From contig NZ_BMAQ01000001.1 of assembly GCF_015472005.1 (NCBI RefSeq), positions 62,001-126,000 of the forward strand: a DNA stretch of 64,000 bases, written 5' to 3'. This stretch comes from Insulibacter thermoxylanivorax. Its GTDB lineage: Bacteria > Bacillota > Bacilli > Paenibacillales > DA-C8. Numbering within the stretch: the stretch's first letter is position 1; each line of letters opens with the position of its first letter. Below are positions 10,321 through 19,531 of the stretch, piece after piece. The notes under the pieces were generated by a model. The model was not told the DNA's origin. It worked only from the letters and a program-made list of their open reading frames with translations, and ran no database searches. The translations under genes and the position numbers were made by a program.

Positions 10321-11028
10321 TTGGAACTGAATGTCTGGATCTCTTTGGCGGCAGGTTTCCTGTCCTTTATCTCCCCGTGTTGTCTGCCCCTCTATCCTTC
10401 ATACTTGTCCTACGTCACCGGTGTATCCGTCGGTCAGCTGAAGGAAGGGGCCGGCCGCCGCGATGTGCGGCGGCGCGTTATGACGCATACCCTGTTCTTC
10501 ATCATCGGTTTCTCCGTGATCTTCTATGCACTGGGAGCCACAGCTGGACTGATCGCTGAACTGTTCACTAATCAGCGTGTACTCATCCAGCAGATCGCCG
10601 GCATCCTGGTCGTCGTCTTCGGCCTTTTCATGCTCGGCATCTTCCAGCCGCAGTTCCTGCTTAGAGAACGGAAATTCCAGTTTGCCAAACCTGCCGGCTA
10701 TCTCGGCTCTTTCCTGGTCGGCGTTGGTTTTGCTGCCGGCTGGTCGCCGTGCATCGGTCCGATCCTCGGTGCGATCATGTCCCTGGCCGCCTCGGAAACG
10801 GGGATCTGGCTGACGATGACCACGGCTTATACGCTGGGCTTCGCCGTTCCCTTCTTCATCATGGCCTTCTTCCTCGGCTCCACCCGCTGGTTGCTGCGCT
10901 ATTCGAATCTCTTCATGAAGATCGGCGGCGGGGTGATGGTTGTGATCGGCGTTCTGCTGTATTTGGGAGAGATGTCGAAGATCACGGCATTTTTGAACTC
11001 GATTACACCGGACTGGCTAAAGTTCTGA
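10321..11028 (+). CDS. ccdA: Cytochrome c biogenesis protein CcdA
   Basis: A 235-residue polytopic membrane protein with six spans that passes reducing power from cytoplasmic thioredoxin to extracytoplasmic thiol proteins, for cytochrome c maturation and, in spore formers, spore cortex formation. The redox cysteines sit in LSFISPCCLPLYPSYLSYVTG and GWSPCIGPILGA. The start appears to be TTG at 10321, with AAAGGAG 12 bases upstream. It follows znuB by one base, so it may be co-transcribed with the zinc genes, although a functional link is not obvious. Confidence 0.92.
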   Translation: MELNVWISLAAGFLSFISPCCLPLYPSYLSYVTGVSVGQLKEGAGRRDVRRRVMTHTLFFIIGFSVIFYALGATAGLIAELFTNQRVLIQQIAGILVVVFGLFMLGIFQPQFLLRERKFQFAKPAGYLGSFLVGVGFAAGWSPCIGPILGAIMSLAASETGIWLTMTTAYTLGFAVPFFIMAFFLGSTRWLLRYSNLFMKIGGGVMVVIGVLLYLGEMSKITAFLNSITPDWLKF

Positions 11029-11046
11029 TTATATGGTAAGTTAAGA

Positions 11047-11086
11047 CTTGCCCCGACTCGTCGAAGCGTTGTATCATCGGGGTAAG
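11047..11086 (+). other. Hairpin between ccdA and mntR
   Basis: CTTGCCCCGA (11047-11056) pairs with TCGGGGTAAG (11077-11086), ten base pairs with one G-T pair. There is no T-run, so it may be a weak terminator or an mRNA structure before mntR. Confidence 0.35.
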
Positions 11087-11112
11087 CAAGTTTGCGAAGG
11101 GAGGGCATGCAA

Positions 11113-11544
11113 GTGGCGACGCCCAGTATGGAAGATTATCTGGAGCGTATCTATCTGCTGATAGACGAGAAAGGATACGCCCGTGTATCCGATATTGCTG
11201 AGGGCCTGGAAGTCCACCCTTCAAGTGTTACGAAGATGATCCAGAAACTGGACAGGGATGATTATCTGATCTATGAGAAGTACCGCGGCCTTGTCCTGAC
11301 ACCGAAAGGCAAGAAAATCGGCAAGCGGCTCGTCGATCGGCATCAGTTGTTGGAGGACTTTCTGAAGATCATCGGAGTGCGTGAGGAGAATATCTATGAG
11401 GATGTGGAGGGGATCGAACACCATCTCAGCTGGGATTCGATCACCTGCATCGAGTCGCTGGTGGAATACTTTAACCGTGATCCGCAGCGGGTCAAAGACC
11501 TGCAGGCGATCCGTCAGGAGATGGAACTGGATCAGGAAGCTTGA
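11113..11544 (+). CDS. mntR: Manganese transport regulator MntR
   Basis: A DtxR-family repressor that binds DNA when loaded with Mn(II) and shuts off manganese uptake genes. With the GTG start at 11113 (8 bases after GGGAGG), numbering matches B. subtilis MntR exactly, and all six metal ligands are present: Asp8, Glu11, His77, Glu99, Glu102 and His103. An ATG two codons upstream (11107) is too close to the ribosome site. The N-terminal winged helix contains the helix [13 protein letters not shown]. Length is 143 residues, as usual. It is followed by its own terminator. Confidence 0.96.
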   Translation: MATPSMEDYLERIYLLIDEKGYARVSDIAEGLEVHPSSVTKMIQKLDRDDYLIYEKYRGLVLTPKGKKIGKRLVDRHQLLEDFLKIIGVREENIYEDVEGIEHHLSWDSITCIESLVEYFNRDPQRVKDLQAIRQEMELDQEA

Positions 11545-11592
11545 GCAACACTTGGTGCTTATGGATATAAGCAGGGTTAGACACGGCAATTG

Positions 11593-11616
11593 GAAGGGCT
11601 TAGGCCCTTCGTTTTT
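11593..11616 (+). terminator. Rho-independent terminator of mntR
   Basis: GAAGGGC (11593-11599) pairs with GCCCTTC (11604-11610), followed by GTTTTTG. Confidence 0.85.
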
Positions 11617-11713
11617 GTTATTCGGGGTTTTGCAGTCATATGGACAACAGCCGCCCGCATACAATCGAATGTTTCATCATGAGGAACTGTTCGATCGGAA
11701 GGCGGGATGGCTA

Positions 11714-12646
11714 ATGCGCATCAATGCGGTATTTGAGGGGGGCGGCGTGAAGGGCATCGCGTTTGTCGGTGCCATCGCCGTGACCCAGCAGAGAGGGTTC
11801 GTGTTTCATCGGGTGGCAGGAACTTCCTCGGGGTCGATCGTGGCTTCTTTCCTCGCCGCCGGTTACGGCCATGAGGAGATGAAGGAGCTCATCCTGGAGA
11901 CGCCGTTTCATCAATTTCTGCAAAAAAGCCTGCTCCACCACATCCCCTATATCGGTCCCATCATCCGTTTGTTGTTCAAGAAGGGCATGTATTCAGGTGA
12001 TCCCCTGGAGGCGTGGATTCGGCAGAAGCTGCTGGCCAAGGGCGTGCGAACCTTCAGTGATCTGCCGCCGAATTCCCTGTATATCATCGCGTCGGATATC
12101 TCCAACGGCAAGATGATCGTCTTGCCCGATGATCTGAAGGACTACGGCATTCATCCTGATTATTTTGAAGTGGCGCGGGCCGTGCGGATGAGCATCAGCA
12201 TACCGTATTTCTTCGACCCGGTGATCATGAAGCGCAATTATGTCGTCGACGGCGGGATCCTGAGCAACTTCCCGATGTGGATCTTCGACAACGAGATGAT
12301 CAAGAACGGCGGGGAGAAGCTGATCCCGACGATCGGTTATCAGCTGGTCGGGAAGAATCCCCATGCCAAGAACGAAATCAACGGCCCGTTGTCGATGCTG
12401 CAAGCGCTCTTCGCCACGATGATGGGCGCCCACGATGAACGCTATATCGACAAGAAGTATCGCTACCGCACGGTGAAGATCGATGCTTCCAGCGTCGGCA
12501 CGCTGCACTTCGATATCACCCGGGAGCAGAGCTTGGGACTGTATGAGTCCGGTGTTCGAGCGGCGGAGGAGTTCTTCAACAAGTGGTCCTATGCGGAGTA
12601 CTTATCCAAATTCCATGATTTCAACAAAAAATTCCTCGGTCGATGA
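11714..12646 (+). CDS. Patatin-like phospholipase (YqhO type)
   Basis: A 310-residue serine acyl hydrolase of the patatin family. The oxyanion hole motif GGGVKG (9-14), nucleophile elbow GTSSG with Ser38, and catalytic Asp179 in DGG are all present, so the Ser-Asp dyad is intact. The family cleaves acyl groups from membrane lipids; the true substrate is unknown. An ATG at 11714 before RINAVFEGGG gives the usual short N-terminus. The position after mntR matches yqhO in B. subtilis. Confidence 0.9.
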   Translation: MRINAVFEGGGVKGIAFVGAIAVTQQRGFVFHRVAGTSSGSIVASFLAAGYGHEEMKELILETPFHQFLQKSLLHHIPYIGPIIRLLFKKGMYSGDPLEAWIRQKLLAKGVRTFSDLPPNSLYIIASDISNGKMIVLPDDLKDYGIHPDYFEVARAVRMSISIPYFFDPVIMKRNYVVDGGILSNFPMWIFDNEMIKNGGEKLIPTIGYQLVGKNPHAKNEINGPLSMLQALFATMMGAHDERYIDKKYRYRTVKIDASSVGTLHFDITREQSLGLYESGVRAAEEFFNKWSYAEYLSKFHDFNKKFLGR

Positions 12647-12649
12647 AAT

Positions 12650-12693
12650 GAACCTCCCCCTATGACATTCAGTGATAGCGGGGAGGTTCGTTT
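12650..12693. terminator. Bidirectional terminator between convergent genes
   Basis: GAACCTCCCC (12650-12659) pairs with GGGGAGGTTC (12680-12689), a perfect 10-bp stem followed by GTTTC on the plus strand and by ATTTC on the minus strand. Its right arm contains the last codons of the minus-strand gene ending at 12669. Confidence 0.65.
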
Positions 12694-12980
12694 CGGTCGT
12701 CCTTTTTGGCTCCCTCGATCACGCGCAGCTTCACCTTTCGCTGCGGCTTCTTCCCCGGCTTCCGGGGTCTTGCCGGCGGGATGCTGCCGCTTCTCAGCCG
12801 CGCGAACCAGTACCGCCAGCGGTGCGGCGGGTAGAAGTAAAGCAAAGCGATGATCCCGATTAAGAGCAGCGGGATGATCAGCGGCCGTGGATTCGATATG
12901 ATGCCGATGACGATCAGCACAAACAAAGCGGCCAGCCAGATCTGGTCGCGCCGCGTTTGTCGCCGCCAATTGCGTCGCAT
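12669..12980 (-). CDS. Small two-span membrane protein of unknown function
   Basis: A 103-residue protein starting at ATG 12980 after AAGGGTG. A basic N-terminus (MRRNWRRQTRRDQ) precedes two hydrophobic spans (LAALFVLIVIGIIS and LIIPLLLIGIIALLYFY), then a proline- and lysine-rich cytoplasmic tail. I cannot assign a function. It occupies the place that yqhP has in B. subtilis, between the patatin gene and yqhR, but I cannot confirm homology by eye. Confidence 0.75.
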   Translation of the reverse strand: MRRNWRRQTRRDQIWLAALFVLIVIGIISNPRPLIIPLLLIGIIALLYFYPPHRWRYWFARLRSGSIPPARPRKPGKKPQRKVKLRVIEGAKKDDRNEPPRYH

Positions 12981-13187
12981 GATAATCACACCCTTAGGAA
13001 TCTTCCTAGTGTCTTGGAATCTGGCAGCCTGAGCAAGCGGCTGCTTCAATCCCATCATACACGGTGTGCAGCCTGCAAAGCAACAGGCCGCCGCATGCTT
13101 CGATGTTTAGCAGGGAAGGCTTTGTTGCATACTATGCATATTCCGCGACCTGTATTTATTTTATATTTAAGAGGAAGGAGCCGCACG

Positions 13188-13730
13188 ATGAACACCGTCG
13201 AAGATCGGACTATGCAACAAGCTCGGAATCGTGGGGATGAGGGGCATACCGCGCCGCAGCATCGCACGAATCCCTGGACCTTTGCTGTGTATATCGGTTT
13301 TTTTGCCGGACTGATCTGGGGGTTGGTGAAGATCTTCTTCTACTATTTTGAGTTTACGAAAGTGGAGCCGGCTTTTTTCATGAGAACTTGGTATGTGGAC
13401 CGTTATTTGAATACATGGACGGGGCATGTGGTCGGCCTGTTCTGGATTGTCGTCGGTTCCATTGCCGCAGCGCTTGTGTATACCGCATTGTTCCGCAAGT
13501 TCCCAGGTCCTTGGCCGGGGGTGCTCTACGGTTTGGCGTGGTGGGCGGTGCTGTATACGTGGGTTGGACCGTGGACGGCTAGCTTCGAGAGCCTGTATAC
13601 CTTGGACCACAACTCCTTCTGGACGGATCTCAGCATCTTCGTGTTGTGGGGGGTGTTTATCGGCTACAGCATCTCCTTTGAGTTCACCGATGAGCAGAGC
13701 AGGGACAGCTCCCGTCAGGTGCTCAAGTAG
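13188..13730 (+). CDS. yqhR: YqhR-type membrane protein
   Basis: A 180-residue protein with a hydrophilic N-terminus and four membrane spans (WTFAVYIGFFAGLIWGLV, VVGLFWIVVGSIAAALVY, WPGVLYGLAWWAVLY, ISIFVLWGVFIGYSISF). The start is ATG 13188 after AGGAAGGAG. The family is conserved in spore-forming Bacillales and its function is not known. Assignment rests on topology and on its place directly before aroQ and papA, as in B. subtilis. Confidence 0.82.
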   Translation: MNTVEDRTMQQARNRGDEGHTAPQHRTNPWTFAVYIGFFAGLIWGLVKIFFYYFEFTKVEPAFFMRTWYVDRYLNTWTGHVVGLFWIVVGSIAAALVYTALFRKFPGPWPGVLYGLAWWAVLYTWVGPWTASFESLYTLDHNSFWTDLSIFVLWGVFIGYSISFEFTDEQSRDSSRQVLK

Positions 13731-13818
13731 TTTTTTCTTTCAAAGTGCCCGCTGCTGTGGTACAATGTCATAATGAATTTGCCGAGGCATTTTGAACGAT
13801 GTAAGGATGGTAGTGATC

Positions 13819-14259
13819 ATGAAGCGTATCTTGGTGTTGAATGGTCCCAATCTCAATCTGCTCGGGATGCGTGAGCCCGGTGTGTACGGCACGGAGACCT
13901 TGGCGGATATCGAACGGCGGCTTAGGGAACTGGCGGAAGCGCGGCGGGCTGACATCGACTTCCATCAGTCCAATCATGAAGGCGTGCTTATCGATCTGAT
14001 CCACGGCGCGGCGGGGAAGTATGACGGCATCGTCTTTAATCCAGGCGCTTATACCCATTACAGCTATGCCCTGCGCGATGCCATCGCTGCGGTGAAGGTG
14101 CCCGTCGTGGAGGTGCATATGTCGAACATCCACGCCCGCGAATCCTTCCGCCATCAGTCGGTCATCGCACCGGTTGCCGTCGGCCAGATCGCAGGTTTCG
14201 GAGCACGCAGCTATGAACTGGGCTTAAGCGCCATCCTCGATCTTCTCGAGCAGGCATAG
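13819..14259 (+). CDS. aroQ: Type II 3-dehydroquinate dehydratase
   Basis: Converts 3-dehydroquinate to 3-dehydroshikimate in the shikimate pathway. The 146-residue size is typical of the dodecameric type II enzyme. Signature residues are all visible: [14 protein letters not shown] with Arg18, catalytic Tyr23, the [15 protein letters not shown] segment with its histidine, and [15 protein letters not shown]. The ATG at 13819 follows AAGGATGG. A TACAAT -10 box lies just after yqhR, so the gene may have its own promoter. Confidence 0.97.
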   Translation: MKRILVLNGPNLNLLGMREPGVYGTETLADIERRLRELAEARRADIDFHQSNHEGVLIDLIHGAAGKYDGIVFNPGAYTHYSYALRDAIAAVKVPVVEVHMSNIHARESFRHQSVIAPVAVGQIAGFGARSYELGLSAILDLLEQA

Positions 14260-14326
14260 TTCACCGCCGGTCAACCTCGTGCATCCTACGCATCCTAACC
14301 CAATATAGACTAGCAGGTGATACACT

Positions 14327-15397
14327 ATGAGCAATCAACGGGTGGAACGTCTCAGACAGCGGCTCCAGGAATTAGATCTGGAAACCTTGTTCGTAACCAA
14401 TGCGGTGAACCGCCGCTATCTGTCCGGCTTTACGGGGTCTGCGGGTTATCTCGTGATCACGATGCAGGAAGCGCTTTTGATCACGGATTTTCGCTATCGT
14501 GAACAAGCTCCGCAGCAGGCAGCCGGCTACCGGGTGATCGAACATACGGGCAATCCGGCCGTCACCATTGCTGAGACCTTGCGTGAGCTCGGCATCCGCC
14601 GCATCGGCTTCGAGCAGCATGATGTAAGCTATGCTGATTATCAGAACTATGTCAAGGAATTCGGGATCGAGATGGTGCCGGTGGATCAACTGGTCGAGCA
14701 GCTGCGCATGACCAAAGATGATGAAGAGTTGAAGCTGATCCAAGAGGCCTGTGACCTTGTCGATCGTACATACGAACATATGCTTGGCTTTATTCGTCCG
14801 GGTATGACGGAGCGGGATGTGGCGCTCGAGCTGGAATTCTTCATGCGTGCCCACGGCGCCGACAGCCCGTCCTTCGATACGATCGTCGCTTCCGGCGTGC
14901 GCTCTTCGCTGCCCCACGGCGCCGCATCGGAGAAGGTGCTCGAACCGGGTGACTTTGTGACCTTGGATTTCGGCGCATATATGAACGGGTACTGTTCGGA
15001 TATTACGCGAACGGTGGTACTGGGTCCGCTGTCGGATCGCCACCGCGAGATCTACGAGATCGTGTTGGAGGCCCAGCTTCTCGCCCTGGAGAGAATCAAG
15101 CCGGGGATGACAGGCGCGGAGGCAGACCGCATCGCCCGCGATTACATCGCTTCCCGCGGTTACGGAGAACAATTCGGCCACGGGCTCGGCCATGGACTTG
15201 GCATGGAAGTCCATGAGCAGCCGCGGTTGGCACGTACCGGTTCCATCGTGCTGGAGCCGGGGATGGTCGTCACCATCGAACCGGGGATCTATATCCCGGG
15301 ATTCGGCGGCGTGCGCATCGAGGATGATGCGGTGGTGACGGAGACGGGACTCAAGCGGTTGACGAAGTCTACTAAGGAGCTGAAGGTCCTGCAGTAA
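14327..15397 (+). CDS. papA: Xaa-Pro peptidase family protein (M24B, YqhT type)
   Basis: A 356-residue metallopeptidase that removes an N-terminal residue next to proline. The creatinase-like N-terminal domain (1-125) precedes the pita-bread catalytic domain with the five metal ligands: two Asp in LDFGAYMNGYCSDITRT, His in GHGLGHGLG, and two Glu in EPGIYIPGFGGVRIEDD. The start is ATG 14327. It lies between aroQ and efp as in B. subtilis, suggesting co-expression. Confidence 0.94.
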   Translation: MSNQRVERLRQRLQELDLETLFVTNAVNRRYLSGFTGSAGYLVITMQEALLITDFRYREQAPQQAAGYRVIEHTGNPAVTIAETLRELGIRRIGFEQHDVSYADYQNYVKEFGIEMVPVDQLVEQLRMTKDDEELKLIQEACDLVDRTYEHMLGFIRPGMTERDVALELEFFMRAHGADSPSFDTIVASGVRSSLPHGAASEKVLEPGDFVTLDFGAYMNGYCSDITRTVVLGPLSDRHREIYEIVLEAQLLALERIKPGMTGAEADRIARDYIASRGYGEQFGHGLGHGLGMEVHEQPRLARTGSIVLEPGMVVTIEPGIYIPGFGGVRIEDDAVVTETGLKRLTKSTKELKVLQ

Positions 15398-15495
15398 TTC
15401 GACAGGATCTAGATTCCTTCGACAGCAGTTGCTTTTTGATCCACGTTTGATCCATAATTTTATATATTTATCGAATTAGATCAGGAGGGAATTCT

Positions 15496-16053
15496 GTGAT
15501 ATCAGTTAACGATTTTCGTACAGGATTGACAATTGAATATGAGGGTGAGATCTTTTCGGTGCTCGACTTCCAACACGTGAAGCCGGGGAAAGGTGCGGCC
15601 TTCGTCCGCTCGAAGCTGAAGAACCTGCGCAACGGCAACATCGTGGAGAAGACCTTCCGCGCAGGAGAACAAGTAGGACGCGCCCATGTGGAGAACCGCA
15701 CGATGCAGTATCTCTACAATGCCGGTGACGAATACACCTTCATGGACAATGAGACCTACGATCAGATTACGCTGAATCGCAGCCAGATCGAGTGGGAATT
15801 GAATTTCCTGAAGGAGAATATGAATGTACAGATCACCAGCTATCAAGGTGAAGTTCTCGGCATCCAGCTGCCGAACAGCGTGGAACTGCAAGTGGTGGAG
15901 ACGGAGCCGGGCGTGAAGGGCAACACCGCTACCAACGCGACGAAGAGCGCTAAGCTGGAGACAGGTTTCGTCGTACAGGTGCCGCTCTTCATCAACGAAG
16001 GCGATATCTTGTCCATCGATACAAGAGACGGCAAATATCTGTCCCGTGCTTGA
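15496..16053 (+). CDS. efp: Elongation factor P
   Basis: Binds ribosomes stalled at polyproline stretches and restores peptide bond formation. The 185-residue protein has the three beta-barrel EF-P domains. The tip of domain I reads [10 protein letters not shown], placing Lys32 at the position that is modified in B. subtilis (5-aminopentanol) and other bacteria. The start is GTG 15496 after AGGAGGG. Confidence 0.97.
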   Translation: MISVNDFRTGLTIEYEGEIFSVLDFQHVKPGKGAAFVRSKLKNLRNGNIVEKTFRAGEQVGRAHVENRTMQYLYNAGDEYTFMDNETYDQITLNRSQIEWELNFLKENMNVQITSYQGEVLGIQLPNSVELQVVETEPGVKGNTATNATKSAKLETGFVVQVPLFINEGDILSIDTRDGKYLSRA

Positions 16054-16090
16054 TCGAGTCTCTCATCTTGGTGCCGGGGAGTGAAGAAAC

Positions 16091-17344
16091 TTGTCATTAG
16101 TAGTGATGAAATTCGGCGGCAGCTCCGTCGGCGATACGGAGCGTATGAAGCGTGTCGCCAAACGGATCGTAGCGAAGAAAGAAGAAGGGCATAAAGTCGT
16201 CGTTGTCGTCTCGGCGATGGGAGATACAACGGATGATCTGATCGATCTGGCGAAGAGCATCACCGATCGGCCTGCCGCACGCGAGATGGATATGCTGCTT
16301 ACCACGGGGGAACAGGTCTCCGTAGCATTGCTCGCTATGGCGATTCAGGAACTCGGTACGCCGGCGATCTCCTATACCGGCTGGCAGGCAGGGATGATCA
16401 CGGATGAGGCGCACGGCCGCGCCAAGATCAACGACATCAAGCCGAAGCGGATCATGGAATCGCTGGAGCAGGGCAAGATCGTGATCGTCGCCGGCTTCCA
16501 AGGCATCTCCGATGACGGGGAGATCACGACCCTTGGCCGCGGCGGATCGGATACGACGGCGGTAGCCATAGCTGCCGCAATTCAAGCAGATCTGTGTGAG
16601 ATCTATACCGATGTGGACGGCGTCTATTCGACGGATCCGCGCATTGTGAAGCACGCCCGCAAGCTGGACGCGATCTCCTATGATGAGATGCTGGAGCTGG
16701 CGAATCTGGGGGCTGCAATCCTCCATCCGCGGGCAGTGGAATATGCGAAGCAATACAATGTGAAACTAGTGGTACGTTCCAGCTTTACGAATGCGGAAGG
16801 AACGTTAGTGAAGGAGGAAGCAGCGATGGAGCAGGGAATCGTCGTCCGCGGCATCGCCTATGACAAGAATGTAGCCAGAATCAGCATTCAGGGAGTCAAG
16901 GACGAGCCCGGGATCCTGGCTGCGGTATTCACCGCGCTGGCCGAAGCCGGGATTGATGTCGATATCATCGTACAGAGCGGGATTTCCAATGGTACAGCGG
17001 ACTTCTCCTTTACGGTCCATCTCGAGGATGCGGAGCGCGCGAAGTCTGTAATCGAAGGGATCCGCGACCGCGTGGAATTCGAGAAAGTCACCTCAGAGAC
17101 CGATCTGGTCAAAGTATCGATCGTCGGCGCGGGCATGGTGAGCAACCCGGGAGTTGCGGCGAAGATGTTCGACGTCATCTCCAAGCAAGGCGTCAACATC
17201 AAGATGGTCAGCACATCGGAGATCAAGATCTCCTGTGTTATTGATGTGACCCATCTGACGGAAGTCATCCTGGCCTTGCATTCCGCTTTCGATCTGGATA
17301 CGAATCAGACGGCCTTCGTAGGCGGACCGAAAGAGAGAAGATAA
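16091..17344 (+). CDS. lysC: Aspartate kinase with internal beta-subunit start
   Basis: Phosphorylates aspartate in the first step of lysine, diaminopimelate, threonine and methionine synthesis. The 417-residue alpha chain has the kinase motif KFGGSS (7-12), the GRGGSDTTAVA segment, and two C-terminal ACT domains (about 265-410). The start is TTG 16091 after GGGGAG. An ATG at codon 246 (16826) follows a strong AAGGAGG, so the ACT part can be made alone, as in the lysine-sensitive aspartokinase II of B. subtilis, whose beta chain starts at residue 246. Confidence 0.95.
   Translation: MSLVVMKFGGSSVGDTERMKRVAKRIVAKKEEGHKVVVVVSAMGDTTDDLIDLAKSITDRPAAREMDMLLTTGEQVSVALLAMAIQELGTPAISYTGWQAGMITDEAHGRAKINDIKPKRIMESLEQGKIVIVAGFQGISDDGEITTLGRGGSDTTAVAIAAAIQADLCEIYTDVDGVYSTDPRIVKHARKLDAISYDEMLELANLGAAILHPRAVEYAKQYNVKLVVRSSFTNAEGTLVKEEAAMEQGIVVRGIAYDKNVARISIQGVKDEPGILAAVFTALAEAGIDVDIIVQSGISNGTADFSFTVHLEDAERAKSVIEGIRDRVEFEKVTSETDLVKVSIVGAGMVSNPGVAAKMFDVISKQGVNIKMVSTSEIKISCVIDVTHLTEVILALHSAFDLDTNQTAFVGGPKERR
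16811..16828 (+). promoter_or_regulatory. Internal ribosome site and start of the LysC beta subunit
   Basis: AAGGAGG (16811-16817) precedes the in-frame ATG at 16826 by 8 bases. It would direct a second protein product of about 172 residues comprising the regulatory ACT domains. Confidence 0.75.
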
Positions 17345-17413
17345 GCAAGGGAATCAACCGAACCATACGCCGCGCTATACGGCAATATGCGAAAGGCACT
17401 GATCTCATAGGCA

Positions 17414-17872
17414 TCATCTGCCGATTAAGAAACTGAAGATCTTTAGAAACAGCGCGGTAATCCCCGCCGCCATAAGCGGACCCACGGGGATGCCGCGCAG
17501 GAAGATAATGCCCAATATCGAACCGATGACTAGACCCACGATGAGTTGTGGGTCTATTTTTAATACCTCCAACCCCTTGGCGTTCATATAGGTCGCCGCT
17601 GCGCCGCCGGCCAGAGCGATGATCCCCGGCCATGAGGTGAACACATGAATGATATCGCGCCAGCCGATCTTCTCGCTGGCGAAGGGCACGAGAACGGCCA
17701 TGGTCAGAAACAGGAGACCGAGTTCGAGGCCGCGCCGCTCGATCACAGGCAAGTATCGCTCCAGGTGAATCAGCTTGATGATGAGCAGGATGCAAGCGGC
17801 CGTCGTGATAATCGGCGAACGGCCGATCAGTCCCGTGATGATCAGGATGACGAGCAAGATTTCTCCATTCAT
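17414..17872 (-). CDS. DUF441 family membrane protein (UPF0756)
   Basis: A 152-residue hydrophobic protein with four to five membrane spans and the pattern of the DUF441/YtwI family: an N-terminal [20 protein letters not shown], a central [21 protein letters not shown], and a C-terminal [18 protein letters not shown]. The function is not established. The start ATG is preceded by AGGGG. It is the third gene of a minus-strand group with comB and comA, 58 bases after comB; whether it shares their job is unclear. Confidence 0.87.
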   Translation of the reverse strand: MNGEILLVILIITGLIGRSPIITTAACILLIIKLIHLERYLPVIERRGLELGLLFLTMAVLVPFASEKIGWRDIIHVFTSWPGIIALAGGAAATYMNAKGLEVLKIDPQLIVGLVIGSILGIIFLRGIPVGPLMAAGITALFLKIFSFLIGR

Positions 17873-17930
17873 AGACCGATACCCCTGTCCCAGAATTCAT
17901 ACATTCCATTGTATGGGACAGCCTGCGATT

Positions 17931-18647
17931 TTAGAACTTTGCAATCAGCGTATCATGCACGAGAATCGGCACAACATCGGTGATGTTCGTCTGACTGCAG
18001 TAAGACACCTCTTCTTCCAAGCCGATGTTCGACAGCCGCCGGCCGTTGCGGCAGGAGAGGATTTCCTCTTCCAGCCGGTCCTTAACATGGAAGTAGCTGC
18101 TGCGCATCGCCGCTCCAAAGTCGTCCACATCCACTCTCTCCGTGCTTTGCTTCTCCACTTCAGTGATGAACAATCCTGCACAGAGACCATCTTCCAAAGA
18201 AAAACGATCCTTCGTTCCAGCGCAGATCACGGCGATATCCCGCTTTAGAGACAAGCAATAGCGCGCCGCAGCCCGAACATTGAGCAGGGCAGCAGCGACC
18301 ACGCAGCTGGCCTTTGACGATTTTTGGATCGCCCGTGTGCCGTTGGTTGTAGTGAGGATGACTTTCTTTCCCCGAAGTTCAGGGGACATGTACTCGAAAG
18401 GGCTGTTGCCCAGCTCGAAACCTGGAATCTTCTTGCCGTTTCGCTCACCCCCGAGATAGGTTCCTTCCTGCTGACGTTCCTTTGCTTGATAGACCGTTTC
18501 TACCGGGATGACGCCTTCACATCCGTATTGCAGTGCGGTGATGATCGTGCTCGTCGCTCGCAGCACATCGATGACGACGGCGGTTTTGCCGACGAGATCG
18601 TCCGTGCAGGTTTCATTGACGGATGGGATGACGGCTATACGACACAT
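17931..18647 (-). CDS. comB: 2-Phosphosulfolactate phosphatase (ComB family)
   Basis: Removes phosphate from 2-phosphosulfolactate to give 3-sulfolactate. In archaea this is part of coenzyme M synthesis; in Bacillus the YitC homologue is linked to sulfolactate in spores. The 238-residue protein carries the family stretches VVIDVLRATSTI, LTTTNGTRAI and ICAGTKDRFSLEDGLCAG. The start ATG follows GGAGAGG, 14 bases after the comA stop, so the two are one operon. Confidence 0.92.
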   Translation of the reverse strand: MCRIAVIPSVNETCTDDLVGKTAVVIDVLRATSTIITALQYGCEGVIPVETVYQAKERQQEGTYLGGERNGKKIPGFELGNSPFEYMSPELRGKKVILTTTNGTRAIQKSSKASCVVAAALLNVRAAARYCLSLKRDIAVICAGTKDRFSLEDGLCAGLFITEVEKQSTERVDVDDFGAAMRSSYFHVKDRLEEEILSCRNGRRLSNIGLEEEVSYCSQTNITDVVPILVHDTLIAKF

Positions 18648-18661
18648 CTGCTACCTCTCCT

Positions 18662-19474
18662 TCATTTTCCGGCTTTCCTGATAAGACCGTTAATCGTATC
18701 CGCCCTTAATCCGCGGCGCAGCGCTTCCAAAGACAGCACATCATCGGGAGCGATGTTGCCGAGATTCGTCTCTGGTCCGAGGCGGTTGATCAGTTCTGCC
18801 TGCTGTGTCTTCAGCGGTGCCTCCCAAAGGACGACATGCGGGTCGGGAAGCTGAGCCAGGACGTCTTCGATTATCCCGCCCATACATTTGCCCTGCTCAT
18901 CATAGATGCCGACTCCCTTCCCGGATTCCCGCCCTTCGATGGTAACGAACTCCGATCCATACTTAAGGTCATCTTGGATCGTCTGGATGAGCGCCTCGGT
19001 TTCCAGCTTCGATCCCCATGCTTTCTTGCCGTATTCCGTGAACACCTTTAATCCCAGCGCGGCGCCGTGCTCGATGAGCTCGTGTCTGACCTCCTTCGGC
19101 ATGTCGATCGTGCCGTCGGACACCTCGATCCCGTCGAAACCGAGACGGGTGACGGTATCCAGGTACTCCGGCACCAATCCCTTCAGAACAGCGATTTCCA
19201 AGAAGGTTCCGCCGGGCATGACCGTGATGCGGTGCTGTTTGCAGAGAGTGATCTTCTCGCGAAGGAGTTCATGAGAGTAGAGCGCGGATGTGCCGAAACC
19301 CAGTTTGATGATATCGATATAATCACCGGCTGTCTCGATCATGTCGCGAAAGGCGGTCCTGCCCAACCCTTTGTCGATCACCATCGTCAGCCCGATGCGC
19401 CGGGGTTTGGCCCTGCGGCTGCCGGAAGGATCGATCAGCTCGGCATTCCATACACCTTCTCGTAAACTCTCCAT
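18662..19474 (-). CDS. comA: Phosphosulfolactate synthase (ComA family)
   Basis: Adds sulfite to phosphoenolpyruvate to make 2-phosphosulfolactate, the step before ComB. The 270-residue TIM-barrel protein shows DIIKLGFGTSALY, TVMPGGTFLEIA, GFDGIEVSDGTIDMP and LWEAPLKTQQAELI, typical of the family (YitD in B. subtilis). The ATG at 19474 follows AGGGGAC; the frame is open 45 codons further up, but a sigma-E-like promoter lies inside that stretch, so the shorter form is favoured. A methanogen-type coenzyme M pathway is not implied; the likely product is spore 3-sulfolactate. Confidence 0.92.
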   Translation of the reverse strand: MESLREGVWNAELIDPSGSRRAKPRRIGLTMVIDKGLGRTAFRDMIETAGDYIDIIKLGFGTSALYSHELLREKITLCKQHRITVMPGGTFLEIAVLKGLVPEYLDTVTRLGFDGIEVSDGTIDMPKEVRHELIEHGAALGLKVFTEYGKKAWGSKLETEALIQTIQDDLKYGSEFVTIEGRESGKGVGIYDEQGKCMGGIIEDVLAQLPDPHVVLWEAPLKTQQAELINRLGPETNLGNIAPDDVLSLEALRRGLRADTINGLIRKAGK

Positions 19475-19502
19475 ATCCCTTACGTCCCCTAACTGTAGAT
19501 AA

Positions 19503-19531
19503 ATTGTATGACTCATGATGGCAATATATGC
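19503..19531 (-). promoter_or_regulatory. Candidate sigma-E promoter of comA-comB
   Basis: On the minus strand, CATACAAT (19503-19510) matches the mother-cell sigma-E -10 consensus CATACAnT exactly, and GCATATATT (19523-19531) resembles the -35. The spacing of 12 is one shorter than usual. It fits production of sulfolactate during sporulation. Confidence 0.5.

Noticed and set aside
11381-11713. N-terminal extension of the patatin protein
   Set aside because: The extension overlaps the mntR 3' end and its terminator; the standard start at 11714 places GGGVKG at residue 9 as usual.
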